A DNA stretch of 60,356 nucleotides from Chloracidobacterium sp. UBA3360 (lineage in GTDB: Bacteria; Acidobacteriota; Blastocatellia; Pyrinomonadales; Pyrinomonadaceae). The stretch covers positions 1 through 60,356 of the forward strand of contig DEQS01000069.1 in assembly GCA_002360555.1 (NCBI GenBank), in the 5' to 3' direction. Positions 1 through 8,578 of the stretch are shown piece by piece. The stretch's first letter is position 1. Each line of letters starts with the position of its first letter. The position numbers and the translations under genes were made by a program. The notes under the pieces were generated by a model. It had not been told where the DNA came from and searched no databases. It worked only from the letters and a program-made list of their open reading frames with translations.

Positions 1-723
1 ATCTTTCAGGACCCGATGACGTCACTAAACCCCGTCTATCGGGTTGGCGAGCAGATCGCCGAGGCTTTGAGGCTACATCGTAAAATGGATAAATCGACCG
101 CGTGGGAAGCAGCGATCGCGGCGATGAAAGAGGTTTCGATACCTTCGCCGGAGCGGCGGGCATCGGATTATCCTCATCAGCTTTCTGGCGGAATGCGTCA
201 GCGAGTAATGATCGCGATGGCCCTTGCCTGTGACCCCGAATTGCTTATTGCTGATGAGCCGACGACTGCCCTCGACGTAACGATCCAGGCACAAATACTT
301 GAGCTGTTAAACGAATTACGAGTCTCCCGAAAACTCGCGATCCTGCTTATCACGCATGATCTGGGCGTCGTTGCCGAGGTGGCTGACCGAGTTTGCGTTA
401 TGTACACCGGCAAGATCGTCGAGGAATCGGGTGTGAATGAGATCTTTGCGGATCCGAAGCATCCGTACACTCGCGGGTTATTACGGTCAGTGCCAAAATT
501 GACCGAAATAGGTATCAAGAAAGCCGAACGTCTTCAAACTATCGAGGGAACCGTGCCAACTCCGACCGACTTACCGATCGGCTGTCATTTTGCCCCGCGT
601 TGCGAACATCGAACGGAGATCTGTTTACACGGCGAGATCCCATTTTTTCAGCAACCGGACGGTTCACAGGTTCGCTGCGTTTTATTCGACGGCGACGAAA
701 AAGCGAGGCCGGCTAGCGTATGA
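1..723 (+). CDS. Oligopeptide/dipeptide ABC transporter ATPase, OppD/DppD type (5' end outside window)
   Basis: The frame is open from base 1, so the start lies upstream; the visible part begins at the Q-loop (FQDPMTSLNP). It holds the ABC signature LSGGMRQR, Walker B LLIADEPTTALD and the H-loop LLITHDLG, followed by the C-terminal oligopeptide/dipeptide extension with its conserved Cys cluster (CHFAPRCEHRTEIC). The family energises uptake of peptides (or other solutes such as nickel) by inner-membrane permeases; substrate cannot be told here. The stop overlaps the next start (ATGA at 720-723), so the two ATPases are translationally coupled, as in opp/dpp operons. Permease and binding-protein genes are probably upstream of the window. 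Confidence 0.93.
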   Translation: MFQDPMTSLNPVYRVGEQIAEALRLHRKMDKSTAWEAAIAAMKEVSIPSPERRASDYPHQLSGGMRQRVMIAMALACDPELLIADEPTTALDVTIQAQILELLNELRVSRKLAILLITHDLGVVAEVADRVCVMYTGKIVEESGVNEIFADPKHPYTRGLLRSVPKLTEIGIKKAERLQTIEGTVPTPTDLPIGCHFAPRCEHRTEICLHGEIPFFQQPDGSQVRCVLFDGDEKARPASV

Positions 724-1712
724 ATTCTGCTATCGCAACTAAACCGGAAACCCTGCTCGAGGTCAAAAATCTCGTCAAACATTTTCCTGTCGATAACAGC
801 GACGATGTTGTTCAGGCGGTCGATGATGTTTCGTTTCACCTCACGCAGGGTGAAACATTGGGGCTTGTCGGTGAATCAGGTTGTGGTAAATCGACCGTTG
901 GACGCTGTCTGCTGCGGCTGATCGAGCCGACAAGCGGGGAAGTGTTGTTTGAGGGCCAGAACATTGTCGGATTGCCCATCAAAGAAATGCAGCTTCTCAG
1001 GCGGGAGATGCAGATCATATTCCAAGACCCCTACGCCAGTCTCAATCCGCGGCTGAGCATCCGATCGATCGTCGCGGAACCGCTAAAAATACACGGCATT
1101 GGAAACAAGGTTGAGCAAAACGAACGGGTTGCCGATCTGCTAAAAAAAGTCGGGCTCGATCCAAAATACGCCGACCGGTATCCGAACGAGTTCTCCGGAG
1201 GACAACGGCAACGCATTGGGATCGCCAGGGCTTTGGCCTTGGACCCAAAACTCATTATTTGCGACGAGCCTGTGTCGGCACTCGATGTTTCCGTGCAGGC
1301 TCAGGTCGTTAATTTGCTTCAACAGTTGCAAGACGATCTAGGGCTCACGTATCTTTTTATCTCGCATGGATTGGCGGTCGTTGAACATATCTCTGACCGC
1401 GTCGCGGTGATGTATCTGGGTAAGATCGTCGAGATATGCGATGCTGCTGAGCTTTATGAAGACGCGTTGCATCCATACAGCCAGGCCCTGCTTTCGGCGA
1501 TACCGATACCTGATCCTAAACAGAAGCGCCAGCGGATCGTGCTGACCGGTGATGTGCCAACCCCAATTAATCCACCGTCAGGCTGCCGCTTTCGGACGCG
1601 GTGTCCGATAGCTATTGACGAGTGTGCGGCGGTTGAGCCGGAGCTTCGTGAGATCAAGCCCGGACATTTTGCAGCGTGTATCCGTGTGGACGGATATGAC
1701 GCCGCAGCTTAA
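720..1712 (+). CDS. Oligopeptide/dipeptide ABC transporter ATPase, OppF/DppF type
   Basis: Full-length 330-residue ABC ATPase. Walker A GESGCGKST (about residues 51-59), Q-loop FQDPYASLNPR, signature FSGGQRQR (about 160), Walker B LIICDEPVSALD and switch FISHGLAVV are all present, then the oligopeptide-type C-terminal domain with CRFRTRCPIAIDEC. The switch reads SHGL rather than the common SHDL; the catalytic His is kept and the Asp is Gly. It should pair with the upstream ATPase as a heterodimer driving a peptide-type importer. About 70 bases separate it from the next gene, so it is likely the last transporter gene of the operon. Confidence 0.94.
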   Translation: MNSAIATKPETLLEVKNLVKHFPVDNSDDVVQAVDDVSFHLTQGETLGLVGESGCGKSTVGRCLLRLIEPTSGEVLFEGQNIVGLPIKEMQLLRREMQIIFQDPYASLNPRLSIRSIVAEPLKIHGIGNKVEQNERVADLLKKVGLDPKYADRYPNEFSGGQRQRIGIARALALDPKLIICDEPVSALDVSVQAQVVNLLQQLQDDLGLTYLFISHGLAVVEHISDRVAVMYLGKIVEICDAAELYEDALHPYSQALLSAIPIPDPKQKRQRIVLTGDVPTPINPPSGCRFRTRCPIAIDECAAVEPELREIKPGHFAACIRVDGYDAAA

Positions 1713-1783
1713 AACTGAAACAAATAAAAGATAGGTGTCGTAGGTTGTTTTGTAATTCTTAAACCAATTTCTGTGAGGAAAAT

Positions 1784-2713
1784 ATGAATCGTCTAGCTGG
1801 TATCGTAACTGCGGCAGTAGGCCTTATCATCGCAATTCTGGGAGCTATCAAGATCGTTCCGGGGGTGACGGGGACAGGCGTGTTTCTCATCTTGTTTGGC
1901 GGGCTTGTCATCGGATTGAGCTTTATAAACCGGCCAGAAACGGAGGATACGGAAAAGATGTCAACTGCTGCCACACTAGGCAACATCTTTTTTGCACCGT
2001 CCGACACATTTAAGAATCTCCGAAGGCATCCGCGATTTGTCGTCGCGCTGTTAATTATGACGGTGCTTTCTGCGACGTACACAAATTTATTCTTTTATCG
2101 CCTGGGAACTGAACGCGTCGTGAATTTTACGATCGACAAGACCTTAGAAATGGGTATGATCGCAAATAATGAAGACGCGAAAAAGCAAGTCGAGGCGGGA
2201 CGTGCTCAAGCGATCGCTGACGCAAAAAGTCCGGTAATGAGAGTGACGCAAACAGCATCGACGTTCGCCGGATTCGGATTTACCTACGCGATCCTTGCCG
2301 GTATATTTATGCTCTTTGCACTGGCAATGGGAGGTAAGATCAACTTTTTCCAGGCATTTTCCGCCGCTGTGTATGCAGCCTTTCCGGTGTCAGTGATCAA
2401 GTTCGTACTGAACACGATCGTGCTGTTCTTAAAAGATCCTACGGAGATCCATCCTGTTCTCGGGCAACAATCACTTGTTCAAGACAGCCTAAATTTTCTC
2501 GTATTGCCGGCTGAACATCCGGTGATATTCACGCTGCTGGGGGCCACGAGTTTGTTAGGGCTTTACTGGGTATGGCTCAATGCGACCGGACTAAAAAATG
2601 CGGGTGAGAGGGTAACAGGGACGATCGCATGGAGTGCATCGCTTGGAATATTTTTCGTTATCATCTTACTTGGCGTAGTGATGGCCACTTTGTTCCCGAG
2701 CTTTATAAGTTAG
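1784..2713 (+). CDS. Yip1-like multi-pass membrane protein
   Basis: A 309-residue protein with two hydrophobic segments near the N-terminus (about residues 5-45), a linker (50-85) and then about five membrane segments. The central part, 'FFAPSDTFKNLRRHPRF' followed by spaced helices, is the usual look of bacterial Yip1-domain proteins, whose role is unknown. A good Shine-Dalgarno (GAGGAAA) sits just before ATG 1784. It follows the peptide transporter on the same strand after a 71-base gap and ends at a strong bidirectional terminator. Function cannot be assigned; the Yip1 call is by overall pattern only. Confidence 0.7.
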   Translation: MNRLAGIVTAAVGLIIAILGAIKIVPGVTGTGVFLILFGGLVIGLSFINRPETEDTEKMSTAATLGNIFFAPSDTFKNLRRHPRFVVALLIMTVLSATYTNLFFYRLGTERVVNFTIDKTLEMGMIANNEDAKKQVEAGRAQAIADAKSPVMRVTQTASTFAGFGFTYAILAGIFMLFALAMGGKINFFQAFSAAVYAAFPVSVIKFVLNTIVLFLKDPTEIHPVLGQQSLVQDSLNFLVLPAEHPVIFTLLGATSLLGLYWVWLNATGLKNAGERVTGTIAWSASLGIFFVIILLGVVMATLFPSFIS

Positions 2714-2731
2714 GAGCAAACAAAAATAAAT

Positions 2732-2760
2732 AAAAGCCCGCGGGTCCGGCGGGCTTTTTT
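2732..2760. terminator. Bidirectional intrinsic terminator between convergent genes
   Basis: Stem GCCCGC (2736-2741) pairs with GCGGGC (2749-2754) around a 7-base loop, extended by flanking A and T runs that give a U-tract on either strand. It serves the Yip1-like gene (+) and the MacB-type permease gene (-), whose stop codon lies one base beyond the T run. Confidence 0.9.
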
Positions 2761-2761
2761 A

Positions 2762-4024
2762 TTATTCATATCGAAGAGCTTCGATAGGATCCAGGCGGGC
2801 TGCTTTCCACGCAGGGAACAGCCCGAAAATTATACCGATGCCTACGCTGGCCCCAAATCCTGCGATGGGTGCCCATATCGGAACGTAAGAGGGCATGATC
2901 ATCCTGACTCCGAAAGTCAGAAGCCAACCTATCAACAAACCAATAATACCGCCAAACCCGGTCAGAGTTGCCGCCTCGATCAAAAACTGAAGCAAGATAT
3001 CGCTTTGTCTCGCACCGAGAGCTTTTCTGATGCCGATCTCGCGAGTGCGTTCGGTGACGGATACGAGCATGATATTCATCACGCCAATACCGCCGATCAT
3101 CAAGCCGACAGACGAAATAACAACCATCGCAAGGAATACGCCGCCCGTGATCGCTTTGAATTGATCGACAAGGCTGGCAGCCGTTTCCATCGCAAAATTG
3201 TTCTTGTTGCCAAACGGCACCTGTCGTCTTATTCGCAATAAATCCTGAACTTCGTCTTTTGCTTTTTCAAGCTGCCCTTCATTTGCGACCGCAAGGATAA
3301 ATAGGTCGTCGGCATTTGGTTTCAACTTGAGGGCAGTGTTGATGGGCATGTAAATAACATTGGTCTGATCGTTATTACCGCCCCCGCCGCCAAATAGCTG
3401 CTCGCGTTTTTGCAAAAGCCCAACTATCCGAAACTCAACACCGCCTACTTCGATCGTCTGTCCGAGCGGGGACTCGTAGGGAAAATAAGCCTCGCGGACA
3501 AAATCTCCGATGACGCACACGTTCGCTTTTGCTTCATTTTCGCCTGCTGAGAACCAACGGCCGTCGACCAGGACTTCGCCGGGAGCACGGTCAACGTTTG
3601 GCGTGCTGCCCTGCAATTGCACGGACGACGAGGTTTTGCCGTTCTTTCCGGTAACGCTGAGTTTGCCGCCAAAGAAGTTATTTGAAATATCTAAAAAGGG
3701 AACCGCGACCTCTACGCTTCGCAGCCCGCCGATAGCTTCGGCATCTTCGAGCGTCAGTGGCTTTCGCATACGTTCTTCGCGTGTCGGTGCACTCGTGCGG
3801 ATGCCAATGTCCATCTTGTATAGAAAGATCGAACGCGTGCCAAAAGACTCGACCTCCTTTTCGACGGCAACGTTGATGCCGCTAATGATCGACGAGATAA
3901 GCATTACCGTGATCACCCCGACCACAACACCGACGATCGTCAAAAATGCACGCAGTTTATTACCGCGGATCGTATCGATCGCCATTTTGAAATTTTCGTA
4001 AAACGGAGTCGTTACAAATTTCAT
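2762..4024 (-). CDS. MacB/FtsX-type ABC transporter permease (second copy)
   Basis: A 420-residue permease: one N-terminal membrane helix (about 22-48) after a short cytoplasmic lead, a large periplasmic MacB-type core domain (about 50-280) and a C-terminal FtsX domain with three helices (about 290-410). The motif 'TERTREIGIRKALGARQSDIL' region and the ending 'PAWKAARLDPIEALRYE' are family hallmarks. MacB-type mechanotransmission pumps push substrates through a periplasmic adaptor and TolC. It is the last gene of the efflux operon, three bases after a paralogous permease, so the pump is probably a permease heterodimer served by the separate ATPase at 6023-6772. Substrate unknown. Confidence 0.92.
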   Translation of the reverse strand: MKFVTTPFYENFKMAIDTIRGNKLRAFLTIVGVVVGVITVMLISSIISGINVAVEKEVESFGTRSIFLYKMDIGIRTSAPTREERMRKPLTLEDAEAIGGLRSVEVAVPFLDISNNFFGGKLSVTGKNGKTSSSVQLQGSTPNVDRAPGEVLVDGRWFSAGENEAKANVCVIGDFVREAYFPYESPLGQTIEVGGVEFRIVGLLQKREQLFGGGGGNNDQTNVIYMPINTALKLKPNADDLFILAVANEGQLEKAKDEVQDLLRIRRQVPFGNKNNFAMETAASLVDQFKAITGGVFLAMVVISSVGLMIGGIGVMNIMLVSVTERTREIGIRKALGARQSDILLQFLIEAATLTGFGGIIGLLIGWLLTFGVRMIMPSYVPIWAPIAGFGASVGIGIIFGLFPAWKAARLDPIEALRYE

Positions 4025-4027
4025 CGT

Positions 4028-5263
4028 TTAATCCGCCCTTAATGCTTCGATAGGATCGAGTCGCGCCGCTTTCCATGCAGGAAATAGGCCTGCAAGTACG
4101 CCAACTCCGCCGGACACAGCGATCGCAAAGAACGCGGACCAGATCGGGATCTTTGTTTGAAAGACAAAAGCAGTAATGATAATGCCCAATAGTTCGGCAA
4201 TTATTAGCCCTATCGTACCGCCAATGGCGGAGAGTGTAGCTGCTTCAAACAGGAACTGCTTCAGAATATCAGCTTGTCGTGCTCCCAAACTCTTACGGAT
4301 GCCGATCTCTTTGGTTCGCTCGGTCACCGAGACGAGCATGATGTTCATGATCACGATCGCTCCAACGATGAGAGCTATGGTCGGTACCAATATTATGACA
4401 ATGAATGTTGGCCCGAGGATGCGGTCGCGGATACCCGTAATGGCGTCGGGCGTTAGTATCCCAAACGTGTCCTTTTCACCGGCTTCGAGCTTACGCTTGA
4501 TCCGCATTAATGTCCGCACCTCTTCAACGGCGTCGTTAAAGCCTTTGTCGGTCTTCGACGTAATTACAAAATACGGAGCCCGCTGATTTCTGAGGCCGCC
4601 AAATGCAGAACCAAATGTTTTGAGCGGTAACTCTACAAAATTGTCCTGAGGTTGGCCAAAGACGGTTCCTTTTGCCGTTTGCAGGCCAATGATCTTGTAC
4701 GGAATGCCGGAAATTGTGATTTCTTGGCCAAGTGCGTCGCCGCGCGGAAAGAATTTTTTTGCCACATCCATTCCGACATATGCCACCCGAGCGGCGTTGT
4801 CGTTTTCAGGCGCGGAGAAAAACCGCCCTTCGGCTATATCCCGTTTCTCGATCTCGGCAATGATCGGTTCCGATCCTACGATCTGGACACTGGAGAGACT
4901 CTCGCTGCCATGCTTGACCTCTCGATTCATATTGCCCGCTTTGGCCCCGATCTTATCGATCAGTTGGGCACGATCACGAATAAAATCGCGCTCGTCAAAC
5001 GTCAGCTCTTTATTGCGACGCTGAGCGGCAGCGATCGTGTCTGTATCCTTAAAGTCGTCAAAACTAAACCGCCGGACAGTAAATGAATTTGAACCGATAC
5101 CCGCGATCTTTTCATCGACGTAAGAGTTAAAGCCCTGTAACAGCGACAAAACTACCATAAAGGCTGTGACGCCGATGATCATGCCCAAAAGGGTCAAAAA
5201 TGACCTGAGCTTATGGGCCCAGATGGCAGAGAATGCAAGTTTTATTGTCTCAGTAAAATTCAT
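4028..5263 (-). CDS. MacB/FtsX-type ABC transporter permease (first copy)
   Basis: A 411-residue paralogue of the downstream permease: N-terminal helix (about 18-45), periplasmic core, then three C-terminal helices. It shares 'TERTKEIGIRKSLGARQADIL' and 'PAWKAARLDPIEALRAD' with its neighbour but the periplasmic domains differ clearly, including an Asp-rich stretch near residues 70-85, so the two are not a recent tandem copy. No ATPase domain is fused; the separate ATPase upstream must power it. The gap to the next gene is only 3 bases. Confidence 0.92.
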   Translation of the reverse strand: MNFTETIKLAFSAIWAHKLRSFLTLLGMIIGVTAFMVVLSLLQGFNSYVDEKIAGIGSNSFTVRRFSFDDFKDTDTIAAAQRRNKELTFDERDFIRDRAQLIDKIGAKAGNMNREVKHGSESLSSVQIVGSEPIIAEIEKRDIAEGRFFSAPENDNAARVAYVGMDVAKKFFPRGDALGQEITISGIPYKIIGLQTAKGTVFGQPQDNFVELPLKTFGSAFGGLRNQRAPYFVITSKTDKGFNDAVEEVRTLMRIKRKLEAGEKDTFGILTPDAITGIRDRILGPTFIVIILVPTIALIVGAIVIMNIMLVSVTERTKEIGIRKSLGARQADILKQFLFEAATLSAIGGTIGLIIAELLGIIITAFVFQTKIPIWSAFFAIAVSGGVGVLAGLFPAWKAARLDPIEALRAD

Positions 5264-5321
5264 TTAGGCCCGATAATAAATACGTTTCGCCGATGAAAAG
5301 AGTTTATCAAATTTGGGCGAT

Positions 5322-6023
5322 TTAGGCGGTTTTACTCCGTAAAAGTTTCCAAAGAGCCGCGATATGGCTAAATAGAACGATTGGGACGACTATCGTCGGC
5401 AACCAACTGTACGGGAACAAAACCACCGCACGGTTTGGCTGTTCAAATGCGAGTTGTTGGAAAGGAGACGGGAGCGATAATACGGCAATAGAAACAATAT
5501 TTGCAAGCAGGACAAGACCGAGAACATTGAAGGCAATAAGTAGTCCGCGTTTCGTCTTGCCGCCGCGAAACGCGGTGAGATATACGATCGGGGCGAGAAT
5601 ACCGGATAGGATGTCAAAGTTTCTGCCTTCGAAAGTCATAAATTGCGGCACCAGGCCGTTCTGAAATAACCAAAGAAGGACAATCTCAACCGGGATCCTG
5701 ATAATGTGGAGCATTGTCAGTAGCTGTAACGGTATCTTGTCGATAAAGCTTTCTCGAAAGAAAATTAGGTACGTTACTATCGTCAGTAGTGCCGGCAGGA
5801 CACCGAATAAAACAAGTCGCGGCGGATTTGTGGTGGCATTTTGATAAAACCCGCCCATCGAAATTACCGCCTGGAAAAATATCCATAGCGGTAATAGAAA
5901 GATCAGTATTTGCGAGGGAAGTTTTCCAAGCCCTACGCGTTTTGCTGCCTGAAGTAAAAACGCGACCGCGGCAAATGTCGTGAGGATAAAAACTGTCGAA
6001 ACGTAAGGCGGGACTGACTCCAT
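5322..6023 (-). CDS. Multi-pass membrane protein of unknown function inside efflux operon
   Basis: A 233-residue, very hydrophobic protein with about seven predicted membrane helices and short polar loops; no motif I recognise. Its start codon overlaps the stop of the upstream ATPase gene (TAATG at 6021-6025), so it is translationally coupled to the pump. Such a protein is not part of a standard MacA-MacB-TolC set. It could be a modulator, a substrate-linked enzyme or an unrelated passenger. Existence as a gene is secure from coupling and from the absence of competing frames; the role is not. Confidence 0.75.
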   Translation of the reverse strand: MESVPPYVSTVFILTTFAAVAFLLQAAKRVGLGKLPSQILIFLLPLWIFFQAVISMGGFYQNATTNPPRLVLFGVLPALLTIVTYLIFFRESFIDKIPLQLLTMLHIIRIPVEIVLLWLFQNGLVPQFMTFEGRNFDILSGILAPIVYLTAFRGGKTKRGLLIAFNVLGLVLLANIVSIAVLSLPSPFQQLAFEQPNRAVVLFPYSWLPTIVVPIVLFSHIAALWKLLRSKTA

Positions 6024-6772
6024 TATTTCAAACGCTCGTCTTTTTCGATCAAACCGTCGCGGATCGTGATAACACGATGTGCGCGGGCTGCGATCTCAGG
6101 TTCGTGCGTAACCAAAATGATGGTGTTGCCGTCCTCGTGCAGCTTTTCGAAAAGATGCATAATTTCCACGCTGGTTTTAGAATCCAAAGCCCCCGTAGGC
6201 TCATCGGCGAGCAAGATCGACGGATTATTAACGAGTGCACGGGCGATGGCAACACGCTGGCGTTGTCCACCTGATAGCTCGTTCGGGCGGTGCATGACGC
6301 GGTCGCCAAGCTCGACCGATGCAAGGGCGGCCTGAGCCTGTTCGTTACGCTCTGCTGACCGAATACCGGCGTATATCAGCGGCAATTCAACGTTGTGGAG
6401 CGCAGTTGCACGGGCCAACAGGTTAAATGTCTGAAACACAAAGCCGATCTCTTTATTGCGAATACGGGCGAGTTCGTCGTCCGACATGTCCGAAACGAGA
6501 TTGCCGTTGATCCAATATTCACCCTTAGTGGGCGAATCGAGGCATCCGATCAGATTCATCAGCGTCGATTTACCCGACCCTGATGGCCCGATGATCGCGA
6601 CGTACTCGTTTCGCTTTACCTCGAACGAGACATCCCGCAGCGCGTGCAGCTCTTCGTTACCCATCTGGTAAGTTTTCCAGATGTTACGCATGCTGATCAG
6701 CGTTTCGCCGGCGGGTGTGGCCGTTGGAGATGAGGCTCCGTTACCGTTTTCTTCGTCCATAAATCTGTACAT
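6023..6772 (-). CDS. MacB/LolD-type ABC transporter ATPase
   Basis: A 249-residue ABC ATPase: Walker A IGPSGSGKST (about residues 60-69), Q-loop VFQTFNLLAR, signature LSGGQRQRVAIARAL, Walker B ILLADEPTGALD and switch VTHEPEIA. The Leu-Ser-Gly-Gly-Gln signature with 'DEPTGALD' is typical of the MacB/LolD/FtsE group. A Ser/Thr/Pro/Gly-rich lead of about 24 residues precedes the domain; a second Met at residue 5 could also start it. It powers the two separate permeases downstream. The start lies two bases beyond the adaptor gene's stop. Confidence 0.94.
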   Translation of the reverse strand: MYRFMDEENGNGASSPTATPAGETLISMRNIWKTYQMGNEELHALRDVSFEVKRNEYVAIIGPSGSGKSTLMNLIGCLDSPTKGEYWINGNLVSDMSDDELARIRNKEIGFVFQTFNLLARATALHNVELPLIYAGIRSAERNEQAQAALASVELGDRVMHRPNELSGGQRQRVAIARALVNNPSILLADEPTGALDSKTSVEIMHLFEKLHEDGNTIILVTHEPEIAARAHRVITIRDGLIEKDERLK

Positions 6773-6773
6773 A

Positions 6774-8321
6774 CTACGAAGTCTTATTAGCGGCCTCGCC
6801 TTCTTTCTTGGTCTGTTTCTTGACTATCGCGCCCTCTTTTAGGGTATTAAGGACACGGCTCGGCCCCGTTATCACTTCGTCGCCTTCTTTGAGGCCGCTA
6901 ATGATCTGACGGTCCGATTCGCCAATGATGCCGGTCTCTACCTCGACAAACTTAGCTTTGTTGCCATCGAGAATATAAACACCCGTGATCATTTTAGGCT
7001 TGTCTGACGGCGGCGGCGGGGCATCGCCAGGCAGAGTCGGCGATGTCTTTGCGTCTGGCTTTTTCTCGATCACAGCCTGTAGCGGCACCGCGATAACATT
7101 ATCGACAACCTTGGTCGTGATCTCGGCGGTTGCACTCATACCCGGGCGAAGTCCGAGACGAACGTCCTCTGGCAGGTCTTTCATCTGAATAACGACGCGA
7201 AACTCTTTAGCTTCCTGAACATTAATGTTGGTCGAGAGGCCACCGCTGGTCTGCGATTTACCAACTGCAAGCGGGGTTTTCTGGATCACCTCGCCCACGA
7301 TCTCTTTGTCACCAAATGCGTCGACCTTGATCTTTGCTTTTTGTCCGACCTCAACCTTGTCGATCGAAGTCTCGTCAACCTTTACCTCAACGTTGATCTG
7401 CGACATATCAGCGATCGTTAGCAGAGCAGTTGTCGATAATCCGGCAACCGCAAATGTTCCGACCTTTGACGGGATCTCCGCAATAACGCCGTTGATAGGG
7501 GCGACTTGTAACGTTTTATCACGCTGGCTTTTTGTGCCGCGTAATGAGGCCGACTGCTGGTTGGCACGCGACTGGCTCGACGCGACATTCAAGTTAGCGG
7601 TATCGACAGCACGTCGTGAGTCTCTAACCGCAACTGCCTGTTGAGCAACCCGCGTCTGAGCATCTTTGACCGCGAGTGTCTGTGATTTCAAACGCGATTG
7701 AGCGTTGCGTAGAGCAATTTCCGCCTGATCGACCTTGTCTTTTGCATCATCATACGATGCACGCGAAGCAACGCCTGACTCAAATAACTGTGCTGTTCGC
7801 TGCATCTCACGCTTTGCGATGGAAAGATTTTTCTGCTCGCGGTCCACGTCCGTCTGTGCGGCAACGAGTCCCTGACGCGCCGCATCAACCGCAACCTGTG
7901 CGACGTTATACTGCTGTTGCGACTGGGCAAGATTGTTCTGTGCCGCCGTAACCTGTGACTGCGAAACGCGGACATCATCTTGGGCCCCCTGAAACGCAGC
8001 GAGTTGGGCATCCGTATTTGCTTGGAGTTGATTTGGGTCGAGCCTGACCAGCGGCTGGCCCTTGGTAACCTGATCACCCTCTTTTACATAGATCTCTTCG
8101 ATCCGGCCTTGAACCTCACTCGTCACATTCTGAAACTGGATCGGCCGCACTTCGCCGGACGAAGTCACGGTCGAACGCAGCTCTTTTCTAGTCTCAACTT
8201 TTACGACGGTAACCTCAGGTGTGTCGGTTCGTGTGGCAAAAATGCTTGCGATAATAACGATCAATATTACGACGGCCGCAGCGGCGCCGATTATAATTTT
8301 AGTTTTACGGCTCAATGCCAT
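6774..8321 (-). CDS. HlyD/MacA-type periplasmic adaptor (membrane fusion protein)
   Basis: A 515-residue adaptor with one N-terminal membrane helix (about residues 8-28), a biotinyl-lipoyl half-domain (about 60-85, 'GRIEEIYVKEGDQVTKGQPL'), a very long Gln/Ala-rich coiled-coil hairpin (about 90-270), the second lipoyl half, a beta-barrel domain and a membrane-proximal domain. A Pro/Asp-rich insert (about 425-445) carries PPPPSDKP. Adaptors of this kind link MacB-type permeases to TolC. It is the first gene of the operon and has its own promoter and a 40-base element shared with the tolC-like gene at 48517-50331. Confidence 0.92.
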   Translation of the reverse strand: MALSRKTKIIIGAAAAVVILIVIIASIFATRTDTPEVTVVKVETRKELRSTVTSSGEVRPIQFQNVTSEVQGRIEEIYVKEGDQVTKGQPLVRLDPNQLQANTDAQLAAFQGAQDDVRVSQSQVTAAQNNLAQSQQQYNVAQVAVDAARQGLVAAQTDVDREQKNLSIAKREMQRTAQLFESGVASRASYDDAKDKVDQAEIALRNAQSRLKSQTLAVKDAQTRVAQQAVAVRDSRRAVDTANLNVASSQSRANQQSASLRGTKSQRDKTLQVAPINGVIAEIPSKVGTFAVAGLSTTALLTIADMSQINVEVKVDETSIDKVEVGQKAKIKVDAFGDKEIVGEVIQKTPLAVGKSQTSGGLSTNINVQEAKEFRVVIQMKDLPEDVRLGLRPGMSATAEITTKVVDNVIAVPLQAVIEKKPDAKTSPTLPGDAPPPPSDKPKMITGVYILDGNKAKFVEVETGIIGESDRQIISGLKEGDEVITGPSRVLNTLKEGAIVKKQTKKEGEAANKTS

Positions 8322-8360
8322 ATTGTTCAGTCCCTCTCAGCGAAAATATTCTCTAAAAAG

Positions 8361-8389
8361 AGTATAGCTAAATGTTAAAGTGATGTCGT
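8361..8389 (-). promoter_or_regulatory. Candidate promoter of the efflux operon
   Basis: On the minus strand ACGACA (8384-8389) and TATACT (8361-8366) are 17 bases apart, a sigma-70-like layout with a moderate -35. The predicted start of transcription would leave about 30 bases of leader before the adaptor start at 8321. Read by eye, not tested. Confidence 0.5.
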
Positions 8390-8390
8390 A

Positions 8391-8430
8391 TCAAGCCATT
8401 ACTACGACACAATTTTTGCGTTAGTTTCAA
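8391..8430 (-). promoter_or_regulatory. 40-bp conserved upstream element, copy 1 (efflux adaptor)
   Basis: This 40-base segment matches 50384-50423, upstream of the tolC-like gene, at 34 of 40 positions without gaps. The core TTACTACGACAC is identical in both. It sits directly upstream of the candidate -35, in the same orientation to its gene as copy 2. In this copy TGTCGTA (8384-8390) and TACGACA (8403-8409) also form an inverted pair 12 bases apart. Probable operator or activator site; the regulator is unknown. Confidence 0.7.
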
Positions 8431-8473
8431 AAAAGTGAACGCATCGGCTAATAGTGGAACAGTCGGTCAGCGT

Positions 8474-8502
8474 TTGACGTAAATATGCTGTAGAATTACG
8501 AT
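8474..8502 (+). promoter_or_regulatory. Candidate sigma-70 promoter of the signalling cluster
   Basis: TTGACG (8474-8479) and TACGAT (8497-8502) are exactly 17 bases apart. The spacing and the -35 match are good, the -10 is fair. It would start transcription near 8509, upstream of the FHA gene, and faces away from the efflux promoter. Confidence 0.55.
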
Positions 8503-8578
8503 TTACGAAGTTCAATTTAGAATGTAGAATATAGGCTTGCGCTAGGGTCGCATGGATCCTGAGCGAGTAGCGATAACG

